NCBI GenBank assembly: GCA_965248685.1
Contig: CBDFKC010000003.1
Span: forward strand, 558,001 to 622,000
Direction: 5' to 3'
Source: VYFG01 sp965248685
Lineage (GTDB): Bacteria; Pseudomonadota; Gammaproteobacteria; Arenicellales; Poriferihabitantaceae
DNA: 64,000 nucleotides
This document shows, piece by piece, positions 43,428 to 52,435 of the stretch. The notes beneath the pieces were generated by a model. That model was not told the origin of the DNA, did no database searches, and saw only the letters and a list, made by a program, of their open reading frames with translations. The position numbers were made by a program, and so were the translations under genes. The number at the start of each line of letters is the position of its first letter. Positions within the stretch are counted from its first letter, which is position 1.

Positions 43428-43507
43428 AGAATTTAGGTTTGGCACGGTATAGTGAATTATCTCGAACAATTCTGGTACCGCTGGCAATACCTGTTATAAG
43501 ATAACTT

Positions 43508-44578
43508 ATGGCACAATTTTCCGACTGGCTAAAAAAACAGCTCTCTAATCCCCAGGTAGTGTTCCTGTCGGCGGCACTGCTGGTCCTGTTTCTGATCATT
43601 ATCTACGCGGGCAATATGCTCGCGCCGGTACTGGCCGGTATCGTTTTTGCCTACCTTCTGGACGGTGTAATTCGGCGTATGGCAATTTTTCGATTGCCCC
43701 GTGTTGTCTCGGTTTGGATTGTATTTCTCGCTTTCATCCTGTTTCTGGTATTGATCGTGTTTGGTCTAATACCCACGCTGTATACCCAGCTTACCCAATT
43801 CGTTGCCCAGATTCCGAGTATGCTGAGTGAGGGCCAGGCTGCATTGATGACCCTGCCGGAAAGATACCCTGAGTTGTTCTCCCAAGAACAAGTGCAGGAA
43901 ATAATTGGTGGTTTGCGAACCGACCTAACCGAATACGGCCAAGTATTGGTAACCAGCTCGTTATCTGGAGCTGCAAGCGTAATTACCATTTTGATTTATG
44001 TCATCCTGCTGCCCATACTGATTTTCTTTTTCCTCAAAGATAAGCACAGAATTCTTCTTTGGCTAAAGGATTTACTGCCGAGCGACAACCAGTTGGCGGT
44101 AAAGATTTGGCGCGATGTCGACTTGCAAATAGGTAATTATATTCGAGGCAAAGTATGGGAAATCCTGGTGGTATGGGTTGCCAGCTTCTTTACATTTTCA
44201 CTTCTTGGACTGCAATTTTCTATGCTGTTGGCGGTACTGGTGGGGCTGTCCGTGCTAATCCCCTATATTGGCGCTGCGGTAGTTACTGTACCAGTTGTAA
44301 TAATTGCCTATTTTCAATGGGGCTGGACCAGTGAATTTGCCACCCTGGTGGTTAGTTATCTGATTATTCAGGGGCTGGACGGAAATTTGCTAGTGCCACT
44401 GTTGTTTTCAGAGGTGGTCAATATTCATCCGGTAGCGATCATTGTTGCGGTGCTATTTTTTGGTGGACTATTTGGGGTTTGGGGTGTTTTCTTCGCGATC
44501 CCCTTAGCAACCCTGGTACAGGCTATTATGGTCTCCTGGCCCACCGGTTCGGAATCAACCCAGGACGAAACCGCCTGA
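43508..44578 (+). CDS. AI-2E/PerM-family membrane transporter
   Basis: A membrane protein of 356 residues with about eight helices: LAPVLAGIVFAYLLDGVI near the start, ILPILIFFFLKDKHRI in the middle and EVVNIHPVAIIVAVLFFGGLFGVWGVFFAIPLAT near the end, all typical of the AI-2E (UPF0118, PerM) family. Members have been linked to autoinducer-2 export, Na+/H+ exchange or permease roles; which applies here is unknown. It follows the OsmC gene after 80 bases. Confidence 0.93.
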   Translation: MAQFSDWLKKQLSNPQVVFLSAALLVLFLIIIYAGNMLAPVLAGIVFAYLLDGVIRRMAIFRLPRVVSVWIVFLAFILFLVLIVFGLIPTLYTQLTQFVAQIPSMLSEGQAALMTLPERYPELFSQEQVQEIIGGLRTDLTEYGQVLVTSSLSGAASVITILIYVILLPILIFFFLKDKHRILLWLKDLLPSDNQLAVKIWRDVDLQIGNYIRGKVWEILVVWVASFFTFSLLGLQFSMLLAVLVGLSVLIPYIGAAVVTVPVVIIAYFQWGWTSEFATLVVSYLIIQGLDGNLLVPLLFSEVVNIHPVAIIVAVLFFGGLFGVWGVFFAIPLATLVQAIMVSWPTGSESTQDETA

Positions 44579-44649
44579 TTGGATAGAGCCGTAACGGCCA
44601 GCTGTATTTTATTCTGGTGACCGCATTGGTTTACGGACGAATGGAATAG

Positions 44650-44955
44650 ATGAAACGAGTTTACATAGCCGAATCTCTGGTTGACTGCCAACTAATTGCC
44701 GACTGGTTAAAGGGCAATGGGGTTCCCTGTGAACTGTTTAACCAAAATGCCGTAGGCGCTCTTGGTGAATTACCAGTTTCTTATCCCGAGGTCTGGATTC
44801 GTCGGGAACTAGACATTGACAAAGCGGAACACCTGATCAAACAACGCCTAACAGAATCGGATGGGGCGGATAAGGTATGCAGGCAATGCGATGAAATCAG
44901 TCCGTTTGGTTTTGATATTTGCTGGAATTGTCGACAGCCTTTTGGGCAGGTGTAG
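44650..44955 (+). CDS. DUF2007 protein with a C-terminal zinc ribbon
   Basis: A protein of 101 residues. N-terminal DUF2007 domain (VYIAESLVDCQLIADWLKGNG), a ferredoxin-like fold also found in signalling proteins. The C-terminus has CRQCDEISPFGFDICWNCRQPF, two CxxC pairs forming a zinc ribbon. Lies 5 bases before mrcB. Role unknown; a linkage to cell-wall synthesis by mrcB position is only suggestive. Confidence 0.85.
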   Translation: MKRVYIAESLVDCQLIADWLKGNGVPCELFNQNAVGALGELPVSYPEVWIRRELDIDKAEHLIKQRLTESDGADKVCRQCDEISPFGFDICWNCRQPFGQV

Positions 44956-44960
44956 TGTAA

Positions 44961-47360
44961 ATGGCTAAGCCTTGGTCTCGAACACGTCGTAAAAAACGTC
45001 GCAAAGTCTCTCCTTCTGCCAGTCGACCTCGGTTTTTTTTACCGATTTTTATTCGATTGGTCGTAGCCACCTTGCTTTGTTTTAGCGGATTCCTGTTCTA
45101 TCTCGACCGCCAGATCCAACAACGCTTCAGTGAAGGAATTCACCCCCAGCCAGCACACATTTATGCCCGCCCCCTGGCGCTATCCAACCAACAAGGTCCG
45201 ACTTTAGATAAAGTACAGTCTACCCTGAACTACCTGGGTTATCGAAAGCTAGGGAAGATCTCCGGAGCCGGTTCTTATGTGGTAGCAGGCAATCGAATGG
45301 ACATATTTATTAATCCGGGTCAGGTGTCTTCCAGGCAACCCGAGCTGGTGCGCCTTGAATTCAACAAATCGGGTATCAGTCGGGTTATTAATCACGCCGA
45401 CGGCCAGGAACTGGAATCTGTGAAACTAGAACCGGAGCTGATCGGTAGCCTGCAGCTTGGCCCTTACCAGGACCGAATTGCGTTAAAACTGCACCAGATG
45501 CCGGAGTTGTTGATCAAGTCGTTGTTGTCGATGGAGGATCGCAACTTTGAAAGCCATATCGGGATCGATCTGCTGGCAATAGGTCGGGCGTTGTCGAACA
45601 ACCTGATTAAACAACAACCTATTCAAGGTGGCAGTACGATCACCCAGCAACTTGTGAAAAACCTGTTTTTAAGTCCGGAGCGATCACTGTCTCGCAAGGC
45701 TATGGAAGCATTCATGGCGATCGTTATGGAAATTCGCTATAGCAAAACGGAAATTCTGGAGAATTACCTGAATGAGGTATTTCTTGGACAGGCGGGAAAT
45801 CGTGCGGTTCATGGATTTGCCCTGGCCAGCGAATATTTCTTCGCCCGCCCGCTGGCCCAATTGAAGCTTCACGAAACCGCCCTATTGGTTGGAATGATTC
45901 CCGCTCCGTCTTATTACAACCCCAGGCGGCACCCCGAACGCGCGCTTAATCGGCGAAACCTGGTACTGCAAACCCTTGCCAGGGTCGGTGGGATTACCCA
46001 ACCGACCGCTGACACCCTGGCTGAGTTGCCATTAGGTCTGGCACCACATCGCAACGCCTCAAGCACCCGTTTTCCCGCCTATGTTGACTACCTTCATCGG
46101 CAAATTCGCCAATACTTTTCAGAAGATGTTTTGCGTAGCGATGGTCTGAAACTGTATACCACATTGGATGCTGAAACCCAGGAGCTTACCCAGCGCGCTT
46201 TAACCGATACGCTAAGTCAACTTGAGAAAGACAAAGGTATTAGTTCTGGTACGCTGCAAGGCGCAGCAGTTGTGGTTAAAGTTGCAAGCGGCGATATTCT
46301 CGCCCTGGTTGGTGATAGGAAGCAGGGGTATTCCGGGTTTAACCGTGCTGTGGATGCGCTTAGACCAATAGGTTCTTTGGTCAAACCTATTGTTTATCTT
46401 ACCGCCCTGGAACAACCGCGGGATTTTTCTCTGGCAAGCATTGTGGAAGACACGCCATTGACTCTGACTCCGCAAGGTGGTGAACCATGGTCGCCACTAA
46501 ACTATGATAAAACATTTCGTGGACGTACCAACTTACTCGAAGCCCTGACCAATTCCTACAACGTTCCAACAGTCCGAGTCGGACTGAGGGTGGGGGTAAA
46601 TAACGTCATCGAGACAATTAACCGGCTCGGTGTCAAGCGCAAAATAAAAGACTATCCCTCAATACTGCTCGGCGCCAATGATCATTCTCCTCTTGAAATT
46701 GCCCAGCTTTATCAGGCTATCGCGAATCAAGGGGTTGGTATTCCATTGCGGACTATCAGTAGAATTAACGACCGTAGCGGGAAAACCATTGCCAGATTCC
46801 CACTATCAGAAGATCGAGTGATTGAACCTGGTCCGGCCTATCTTATTGACTTTGCCCTCAAGCAGGTGACCCGACGAGGTACCGCTGCGCGCTTGTCTCG
46901 TTATTTTTCTCCATCGCTGCAATTGGCCGGCAAGACTGGGACCACGGATAATTATCGAGACAGCTGGTTTGCGGGCTACAGTGGGAATTTGTTAACCGTA
47001 GTGTGGATTGGTAGAGACGATAACAAACCAGTAGGGCTGACTGGGTCTAGTGGTGCCATGGGCGGCTGGAAAAATATCATGTCTCAATTACCTCTAGCGC
47101 CTGCCAATTTCGACCCCCCTGAGAATATTGAATACCTTGTTATTGATCCAGTGTCAGGGTTGCTGGCACGCAATAGCTGCGAACAAAGAACGTCTATTCC
47201 AGTCCTTCGTAGCGATCTGATTACGCGTTATGCGCCATGCGCGGGCATAATTGGCAAAGTTCAGAGTTGGTTCAGTGTTGATGTTGGTGACCAGATTGAC
47301 GGCCAGGTTAGCGGACAGGGTAAAACGCAACCCGGTAACAATGCGGCGGATCAACGCTAA
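44961..47360 (+). CDS. mrcB: Penicillin-binding protein 1b
   Basis: A bifunctional class A PBP of 799 residues that polymerises glycan and crosslinks peptides. Basic N-terminus (RTRRKKRRK), one membrane helix (about 29-48), UB2H-like region with IYARPLAL, GT51 domain with LLSMEDRNFESH and QGGSTITQQLVKNLFL, and transpeptidase domain with SLVKP (nucleophile Ser), SYN, and KTGTT. Length and UB2H region indicate PBP1b rather than PBP1a. Convergent with the YihY-like gene, 2 bases apart. Confidence 0.96.
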   Translation: MAKPWSRTRRKKRRKVSPSASRPRFFLPIFIRLVVATLLCFSGFLFYLDRQIQQRFSEGIHPQPAHIYARPLALSNQQGPTLDKVQSTLNYLGYRKLGKISGAGSYVVAGNRMDIFINPGQVSSRQPELVRLEFNKSGISRVINHADGQELESVKLEPELIGSLQLGPYQDRIALKLHQMPELLIKSLLSMEDRNFESHIGIDLLAIGRALSNNLIKQQPIQGGSTITQQLVKNLFLSPERSLSRKAMEAFMAIVMEIRYSKTEILENYLNEVFLGQAGNRAVHGFALASEYFFARPLAQLKLHETALLVGMIPAPSYYNPRRHPERALNRRNLVLQTLARVGGITQPTADTLAELPLGLAPHRNASSTRFPAYVDYLHRQIRQYFSEDVLRSDGLKLYTTLDAETQELTQRALTDTLSQLEKDKGISSGTLQGAAVVVKVASGDILALVGDRKQGYSGFNRAVDALRPIGSLVKPIVYLTALEQPRDFSLASIVEDTPLTLTPQGGEPWSPLNYDKTFRGRTNLLEALTNSYNVPTVRVGLRVGVNNVIETINRLGVKRKIKDYPSILLGANDHSPLEIAQLYQAIANQGVGIPLRTISRINDRSGKTIARFPLSEDRVIEPGPAYLIDFALKQVTRRGTAARLSRYFSPSLQLAGKTGTTDNYRDSWFAGYSGNLLTVVWIGRDDNKPVGLTGSSGAMGGWKNIMSQLPLAPANFDPPENIEYLVIDPVSGLLARNSCEQRTSIPVLRSDLITRYAPCAGIIGKVQSWFSVDVGDQIDGQVSGQGKTQPGNNAADQR

Positions 47361-47362
47361 CT

Positions 47363-48211
47363 CTACCCGTCTGTCAGACCTAACTCCTGTTCCCGTTTTT
47401 TCAGTGCGGCAGTGAATACCGCGCCAACCAGCATCACTAGCCAACAAAGATAAACCCAGACAAAAAAGATTGGAATTGTTGCCAGGGCACCATAGATTAA
47501 TTGGTAGGATTTGAAGTTTAAAATATAGTAAGCGAATCCCAGTTTGGCAAGTTCGAACAACACCGTCGCTAGAATACCCCCAATCAGGGCGTGCCGAAAC
47601 TTGACCTCAGTGTTGGGAATGGCTTTGTAGAACAAAACATAGGCGCCGAGCTCGAATATTATAGGCATATATCGCAGCACAAACTGGGTCGCATTAGCTA
47701 ACAAGGATTGCTGCGAAAACACCATGCTAGAGAGTAACGTTGAACTCATGGATAAACTGACTGCAGTTAACAAAGGACCTAATGTTATTACCGCCCAGTA
47801 GATCAACAAGCGTTGAAAAAACAACCTGCCCTTGTCCACCCGCCAGATGTCATTGAATGCGTCTTCAATAGTAGCCAGTAATAATAAGCTACTCAACATT
47901 AGAAAAACCAGACCGACCGCGGTCAGTTTTCCTGCTTTTTCTGAGAACTGGTGTAAATAACTCTTCACCGCGTCGCCAGCGGTTGGCACGAAGTTCTGGA
48001 ATATAAAGTTTTCCACCGATATTGACCAAGTTTCAAATACCGGGAACAGTGATAGCATTGAAAAAACCACGGTGATGAGTGGCACCAACGCCAGCAAAGT
48101 AGTAAATGAAAGGGCGGATGCAACCCTGAAACAGCGATCTTCAGAGAAACGCCTTAAGACTCTGCCAACGATCAGGGTTGTGCTGTTTAAGATTTTATAG
48201 ATTGGTTCCAA
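47363..48211 (-). CDS. YihY/RbfB-like membrane protein
   Basis: A membrane protein of 282 residues with six helices, of the YihY family (once called ribonuclease BN). Family segments: RVASALSFTTLLALVPLITVVFSML, ILATVLFELAKLGFAYYILNFKSYQLIYGALATIPIFFVWVYLCW. The old nuclease assignment is considered wrong; function is unknown. The gene ends 2 bases from mrcB on the other strand. Confidence 0.9.
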   Translation of the reverse strand: MEPIYKILNSTTLIVGRVLRRFSEDRCFRVASALSFTTLLALVPLITVVFSMLSLFPVFETWSISVENFIFQNFVPTAGDAVKSYLHQFSEKAGKLTAVGLVFLMLSSLLLLATIEDAFNDIWRVDKGRLFFQRLLIYWAVITLGPLLTAVSLSMSSTLLSSMVFSQQSLLANATQFVLRYMPIIFELGAYVLFYKAIPNTEVKFRHALIGGILATVLFELAKLGFAYYILNFKSYQLIYGALATIPIFFVWVYLCWLVMLVGAVFTAALKKREQELGLTDG

Positions 48212-48278
48212 ATATATTGCCTCCGAGCACTAACAATCATATATTCTTTGATTTGGGGTATCCATAGCGTTTTACAGT

Positions 48279-48635
48279 ATGACTAAAATTTATCACAATC
48301 CACGTTGCTCAAAGTCCCGAGCCACCCTTGAATTGTTGCAACAAAACGGGATAGAGCCTGAACCTGAAATTGTACGCTATCTAGAAGAACCACCAGACTC
48401 TTCCACGTTAAATCAAATTACTCAGGGACTTGGTTGTTCAATTTCCGACATTGTTCGACACGGCGAAGCGATATGTAAAGAACTTAACATTAAAAATATA
48501 AATTTAGATGAGCAAGATTTAGTGGATCTGGTGGCGAAAAACCCGATACTACTTGAACGCCCCATAGTTTTGCATAAAAATAAAGCTGCTGTGGGCCGAC
48601 CGCCAGAAAATGTATTAACACTATTTCGAGATTAA
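48279..48635 (+). CDS. arsC: Arsenate reductase (glutaredoxin type)
   Basis: ArsC, 118 residues, thioredoxin-fold enzyme that reduces arsenate using glutathione and glutaredoxin. Catalytic Cys in NPRCSKSRATLELL near residue 10, and the Arg-containing region LERPIVLHKNKAAVGRPPE. The Arg triad of functional ArsC includes those in RP and GRPPE. No ars operon surrounds it, which is common for YffB/ArsC-type proteins; the closely related Spx/MgsR group cannot be fully excluded. Confidence 0.9.
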   Translation: MTKIYHNPRCSKSRATLELLQQNGIEPEPEIVRYLEEPPDSSTLNQITQGLGCSISDIVRHGEAICKELNIKNINLDEQDLVDLVAKNPILLERPIVLHKNKAAVGRPPENVLTLFRD

Positions 48636-48646
48636 CGAGGCACTCC

Positions 48647-49216
48647 ATGAACCAAGCGATGCAAACTGTCAGCTTTACCCAAATGAAACACGGTACCAAG
48701 GAAGAATATGAGTTCCTTGGGGAACAGGAAGAAATTTATTGTGAATCGCTGCCAGACCGGATTATGAAGGCATTGTTACAGCTCGAAGATTCCTTCTCGG
48801 GGTATAAAATATCTCGTTTGGAACACTCTCTGCAATCAGCTACCCATGCGCTGGAAGCGGGTGAAGACGAAGAAATGGTTGTGGCCGCCCTGGTTCATGA
48901 TATCGGCGACCCTCTGGCACCCGCTTCCCATAGTGAGCTGGCCGCGGCTATATTGCGGCCATATGTGTCAGAACGTGTGTATTGGATTATCAAACATCAC
49001 GGATTGTTTCAAACCTATTATTATGCTCACCACCGTGGTCAGGATCGTAATATGCGGGATGTGTTGAAAGATCACGAGTGGTATCAGGATTGCGTCGACT
49101 TCTGCGAAAACTATGACCAGAATTGCTTTGATCCTGAATTCAGTGCCAAGTCACTGGAGTTTTTTCGGCCGATGGTCGAACGGATTTTTTCCAAAGTCGC
49201 TAACTTCGGATACTGA
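48647..49216 (+). CDS. HD-domain protein (PhnZ/MIOX-like)
   Basis: A protein of 189 residues with an HD fold: LEHSLQSATHAL (first His), ALVHDIGD (HD), HSELAAAIL (His) and YWIIKHHGLFQTYYYAHH (His pair). This pattern, with late FCENYDQNCFDPEFSAKSLEFFRP, is seen in proteins annotated as HD phosphohydrolases and resembles the di-iron oxygenase PhnZ. Either a metallophosphohydrolase or a small oxygenase; the substrate cannot be inferred. Directly after arsC (11 bases) and convergent with gyrB (2 bases apart). Confidence 0.82.
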   Translation: MNQAMQTVSFTQMKHGTKEEYEFLGEQEEIYCESLPDRIMKALLQLEDSFSGYKISRLEHSLQSATHALEAGEDEEMVVAALVHDIGDPLAPASHSELAAAILRPYVSERVYWIIKHHGLFQTYYYAHHRGQDRNMRDVLKDHEWYQDCVDFCENYDQNCFDPEFSAKSLEFFRPMVERIFSKVANFGY

Positions 49217-49218
49217 AA

Positions 49219-51615
49219 TTAAACGTCGAGGTTACTCACGCTAAATGCATTCTTTTCGATAAATTCGCGGCGCGGCTCTACCTGGTCACCCATTAAAGTA
49301 GTGAAGGTCTCGTCGGCGCCGATTGCGTCATCAATGGTAACTTTTAACAGTCGGCGTACTGTGGGGTCCATGGTAGTATCCCATAACTGCTCCGGATTCA
49401 TTTCACCCAGTCCCTTATAGCGTTGTATGCTGACTCCCTTCTTGGCCCGCGCCAGCATCCAGTCTACCGCCGCTGCAAAACTATTACATTCCGTTTCGGA
49501 CTCATTCCACGTCACTTTTATTGGACTGTCTTCAATGTCTTTAAGTCTGGTCGAGAATGCAACCATACTTCTGTACTCGGCGCTTTTTACAAATCCTTCA
49601 CCCAGGTTAACCGAGGTGGTTAATCCATATTGTCGTTTGTCTATACGAATCTCTCTGCTGGACGATTCAAATTCAACACTATAACTTGTGGTTTCTGAAC
49701 GCTTCTCGTTGAGTACCTTCTCAAGCTCTTGAGCGATTCGGGCAGATCTCGAGTCTTCCAGGTCTTCGACCACAATGGGTTCAATTAGCATTAGCGCATC
49801 GAGTACTGCCGCGCTGTAACGACGCGATAATCTGGCTAAAGTAGACTGTACCGACTGTAAATCCAGTACCATCGCTTTCAGCATTGAACCAGTCATCTGC
49901 TCTCCGTTAGCGATATGGAACACCGTGTTTTCGGTGGCGACTCCCAGCAAATGGTTACTCATTTCCTGATCATCCAGCAAGTAGGTTTCCTTCTTCTTGG
50001 CGGCCATTTTGTATAATGGCGGCTGCGCAATATAGACGTACCCGCGCTCCAACAGTTCAGGCATTTGGCGAAAAAAGAAAGTTAACAATAACGTCCTTAT
50101 GTGGGAGCCGTCGACGTCTGCGTCTGTCATTATTATGATTCTGTGGTAACGCAATTTGTTAACGTCAAAATCGTCTTTACCAATTCCGGTGCCAAGCGCT
50201 GTGATGAGAGTGGTTACCTCATCAGAGGTTAGCATTTTGTCGAACCGGGCTTTTTCCACGTTTAGTATTTTACCCTTGAGGGGTAGAATTGCTTGAAACT
50301 TTCGATCCCTCGCTTGCTTGGCACTACCACCAGCGGAGTCACCTTCCACCAAATAAATTTCACATAATGCTGGGTCTTTTTCCTGGCAGTCTGCCAGCTT
50401 GCCCGGCAAACCGCCAAGATCAAGTGCGCTTTTTCGTCGGGTTAATTCGCGAGCTTTGCGGGCAGCTTCCCGAGCTCTGGCGGAGTCTACAATTCGGCTC
50501 GCAATAATCTTTGCTTCCGATGGGTTTTCCTGAAGAAAATTTCCAAGATTTTCTGATACCAGCGCTTCTACTGTTCCTTTGACTTCCGATGAAACAAGCT
50601 TATCTTTGGTCTGGGATGAAAACTTTGGATCTGCTACCTTAACCGACAACACTGCGGTTACACCTTCCCGGCAATCGTCCCCGCTTAGAACTACCTTTTC
50701 CTTTTTTGCTAAACCCAGGCTATTAACATAACCATTCAAGGTCCTGGTCATCGCTGCGCGTAACCCGGCCAGATGAGTTCCACCATCTGCTTGAGGAATA
50801 TTATTAGTATAGCAATAGGTACTCTCCTGATATGAGTCGTTCCATTGCATGGCAAGCTCCACGCGGACATTGTCTTTGTCACCCGACATATCGAACACCG
50901 ATGGGTGAAGTGCTGTTTTCTTACTATTCAGGTGTTTGACAAATGCCGCAATGCCACCTTCGTACTCAAACACCTCTCCGTGATCATCTCGTTCGTCCTT
51001 TAGTTCGATTCGAATACCAGAATTGAGAAAGGATAACTCCCTTAGCCGCTTAGCCAGTATTTCGTATTTATATTTAACATGGTTAAACGTTTTATGGCTC
51101 GCCATAAAGGTAACCATGGTGCCGGTTTGATCGGAATCACCAACTACTGTGAGAGGTCCCTGGGGCTCACCCATCGAATATTCCTGGCTGTGTACCTTGC
51201 CTTCACGATGTATCTCCAGGGTCAACTTTTGAGACAACGCATTGACCACTGATACGCCTACCCCATGTAGCCCTCCCGACACTTTATAAGAGTTTTGATC
51301 GAACTTACCCCCGGCATGAAGTACCGTCATGATGACTTCGGCTGCACTCTTGCCTCCTTCATCTTCTAAAATACCAGTTGGTATTCCGCGTCCATTATCC
51401 GTTACCCTGATGGACTCATCTGCTTGAATGGTCACCACTATATTGGTACAAAATCCCGCCAGCGCCTCGTCAATTGCGTTGTCAACAACTTCGAAAACCA
51501 TGTGATGTAAACCGGTCCCATCGTCGGTATCTCCGATATACATTCCTGGCCGTTTGCGCACGGCATCCAGTCCTTTAAGTACCTTAATACTACTGGCGTT
51601 ATAGTCTTCGGACAT
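49219..51615 (-). CDS. gyrB: DNA gyrase subunit B
   Basis: GyrB, 798 residues, ATPase and TOPRIM subunit of gyrase. GHKL ATPase motifs: VDNAIDEALAGF (Asn), TDNGRGIP, LHGVGVSVVNALS; transducer QTKDKL; TOPRIM EGDSAGGSAKQARDRK and DADVDGSHIR; C-terminal GLGEMNPEQLWDTTMDP. About 160 residues between TOPRIM halves (residues 560-720) form the insertion typical of gammaproteobacterial GyrB. It is separated from dnaN by 820 bases and lacks recF upstream. Confidence 0.98.
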   Translation of the reverse strand: MSEDYNASSIKVLKGLDAVRKRPGMYIGDTDDGTGLHHMVFEVVDNAIDEALAGFCTNIVVTIQADESIRVTDNGRGIPTGILEDEGGKSAAEVIMTVLHAGGKFDQNSYKVSGGLHGVGVSVVNALSQKLTLEIHREGKVHSQEYSMGEPQGPLTVVGDSDQTGTMVTFMASHKTFNHVKYKYEILAKRLRELSFLNSGIRIELKDERDDHGEVFEYEGGIAAFVKHLNSKKTALHPSVFDMSGDKDNVRVELAMQWNDSYQESTYCYTNNIPQADGGTHLAGLRAAMTRTLNGYVNSLGLAKKEKVVLSGDDCREGVTAVLSVKVADPKFSSQTKDKLVSSEVKGTVEALVSENLGNFLQENPSEAKIIASRIVDSARAREAARKARELTRRKSALDLGGLPGKLADCQEKDPALCEIYLVEGDSAGGSAKQARDRKFQAILPLKGKILNVEKARFDKMLTSDEVTTLITALGTGIGKDDFDVNKLRYHRIIIMTDADVDGSHIRTLLLTFFFRQMPELLERGYVYIAQPPLYKMAAKKKETYLLDDQEMSNHLLGVATENTVFHIANGEQMTGSMLKAMVLDLQSVQSTLARLSRRYSAAVLDALMLIEPIVVEDLEDSRSARIAQELEKVLNEKRSETTSYSVEFESSSREIRIDKRQYGLTTSVNLGEGFVKSAEYRSMVAFSTRLKDIEDSPIKVTWNESETECNSFAAAVDWMLARAKKGVSIQRYKGLGEMNPEQLWDTTMDPTVRRLLKVTIDDAIGADETFTTLMGDQVEPRREFIEKNAFSVSNLDV

Positions 51616-52256
51616 GCTCCAATATTCAGCTGGGGAAAGCGCAGTATTTTACCACAAAAGACCCTGCCGATGGCGTGATTAAGGTTTCAATTTACAAAAT
51701 TTAATCTTTTAAAATCAACTAGTTAAATCACCCTACTCAATGATTTTTTGAATGGTTTGCTGGTTTTCAGTGCCACGCGGTAGTTGAAACCACTGATGGT
51801 ATCCGCTACATTTCAGGATTTATAATTTTACTCTTATAAATCAAATAGTTGTATTTATTATAACAAGATTTTTGGTGCTGCTTTAACAGCAATTATGAAT
51901 AACTATATAAACACTTCCAGAAACCAATTCACTACTCGGTTCAGCTTATATTATTACTGGTTAGGTCATGTCCATTGCCCATCGAATTGGGTCAATATTA
52001 GCCAACGTATTTAGTGTTTTAGTCAACCTTAGATAAAGTATTGATTGAATTTTGCGATGTGATTAATTCTGGGTATCCTTATGCATTAATTAGCAGCTGG
52101 TTGTTCTGGACTGGCGTAAATCGAGGGCTAAATTCATTCGATGTTATGCATAAACGGAATTAGTAGTGTAGATTCCAGATAAAAAGTACGCTATGTATTA
52201 AGTTGAATAAGCCCAGCTGCTGAAACCGTCAGTTGCGCCAATTGTGACCAACAGAA

Positions 52257-52272
52257 TGTTTCACGTGAAACA
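52257..52272. promoter_or_regulatory. parS site 1
   Basis: The sequence TGTTTCACGTGAAACA is a perfect 16-bp match to the ParB-binding centromere site parS, a palindrome used in chromosome partitioning. It lies close to the origin region, where parS sites cluster. The parAB genes are not in the window. Confidence 0.95.
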
Positions 52273-52346
52273 TATCATGGAATGCAAAAATTCCCCTTGT
52301 TAATAGTACGATAATTAAATCGAAGCAAAAAATTCGTTAAAACCAG

Positions 52347-52362
52347 CGTTTCACGTGAAACA
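52347..52362. promoter_or_regulatory. parS site 2
   Basis: The sequence CGTTTCACGTGAAACA matches parS at 15 of 16 positions (first base C instead of T). It is 75 bases from the edge of site 1, both in the gap between gyrB and dnaN. Confidence 0.93.
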
Positions 52363-52390
52363 TTCGATTGTTCGACACTATAGAACGTAA

Positions 52391-52413
52391 AAAAGCCGAC
52401 TTAGTCGGCTTTT
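52391..52413 (-). terminator. Terminator of the dnaA-dnaN transcript
   Basis: A 10-bp perfect stem (AAAAGCCGAC against GTCGGCTTTT, loop TTA) lies just after the dnaN stop on the minus strand, and its reverse complement ends in a run of T. It shows that the dnaA-dnaN transcript ends before gyrB, so gyrB has its own promoter. Confidence 0.9.
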
Positions 52414-52435
52414 AGATAATCGGTTTCTTCAGTTC

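Larger units (their letters stand above)
51616..52390. other. Gene-free stretch between gyrB and dnaN (no recF)
   Basis: This AT-rich region of 775 bases lies where recF normally sits (dnaA-dnaN-recF-gyrB). No frame on either strand resembles RecF, nor any other gene. It contains two parS sites (listed separately) in its dnaN-side part and must hold the gyrB promoter, which I could not pin down by consensus. Confidence 0.7.

Noticed and set aside
51616..52435. Decayed recF
   Set aside because: I read both strands and found no RecF-like segments such as the Walker A GxNGxGKT; a profile search would be needed to exclude heavy decay.
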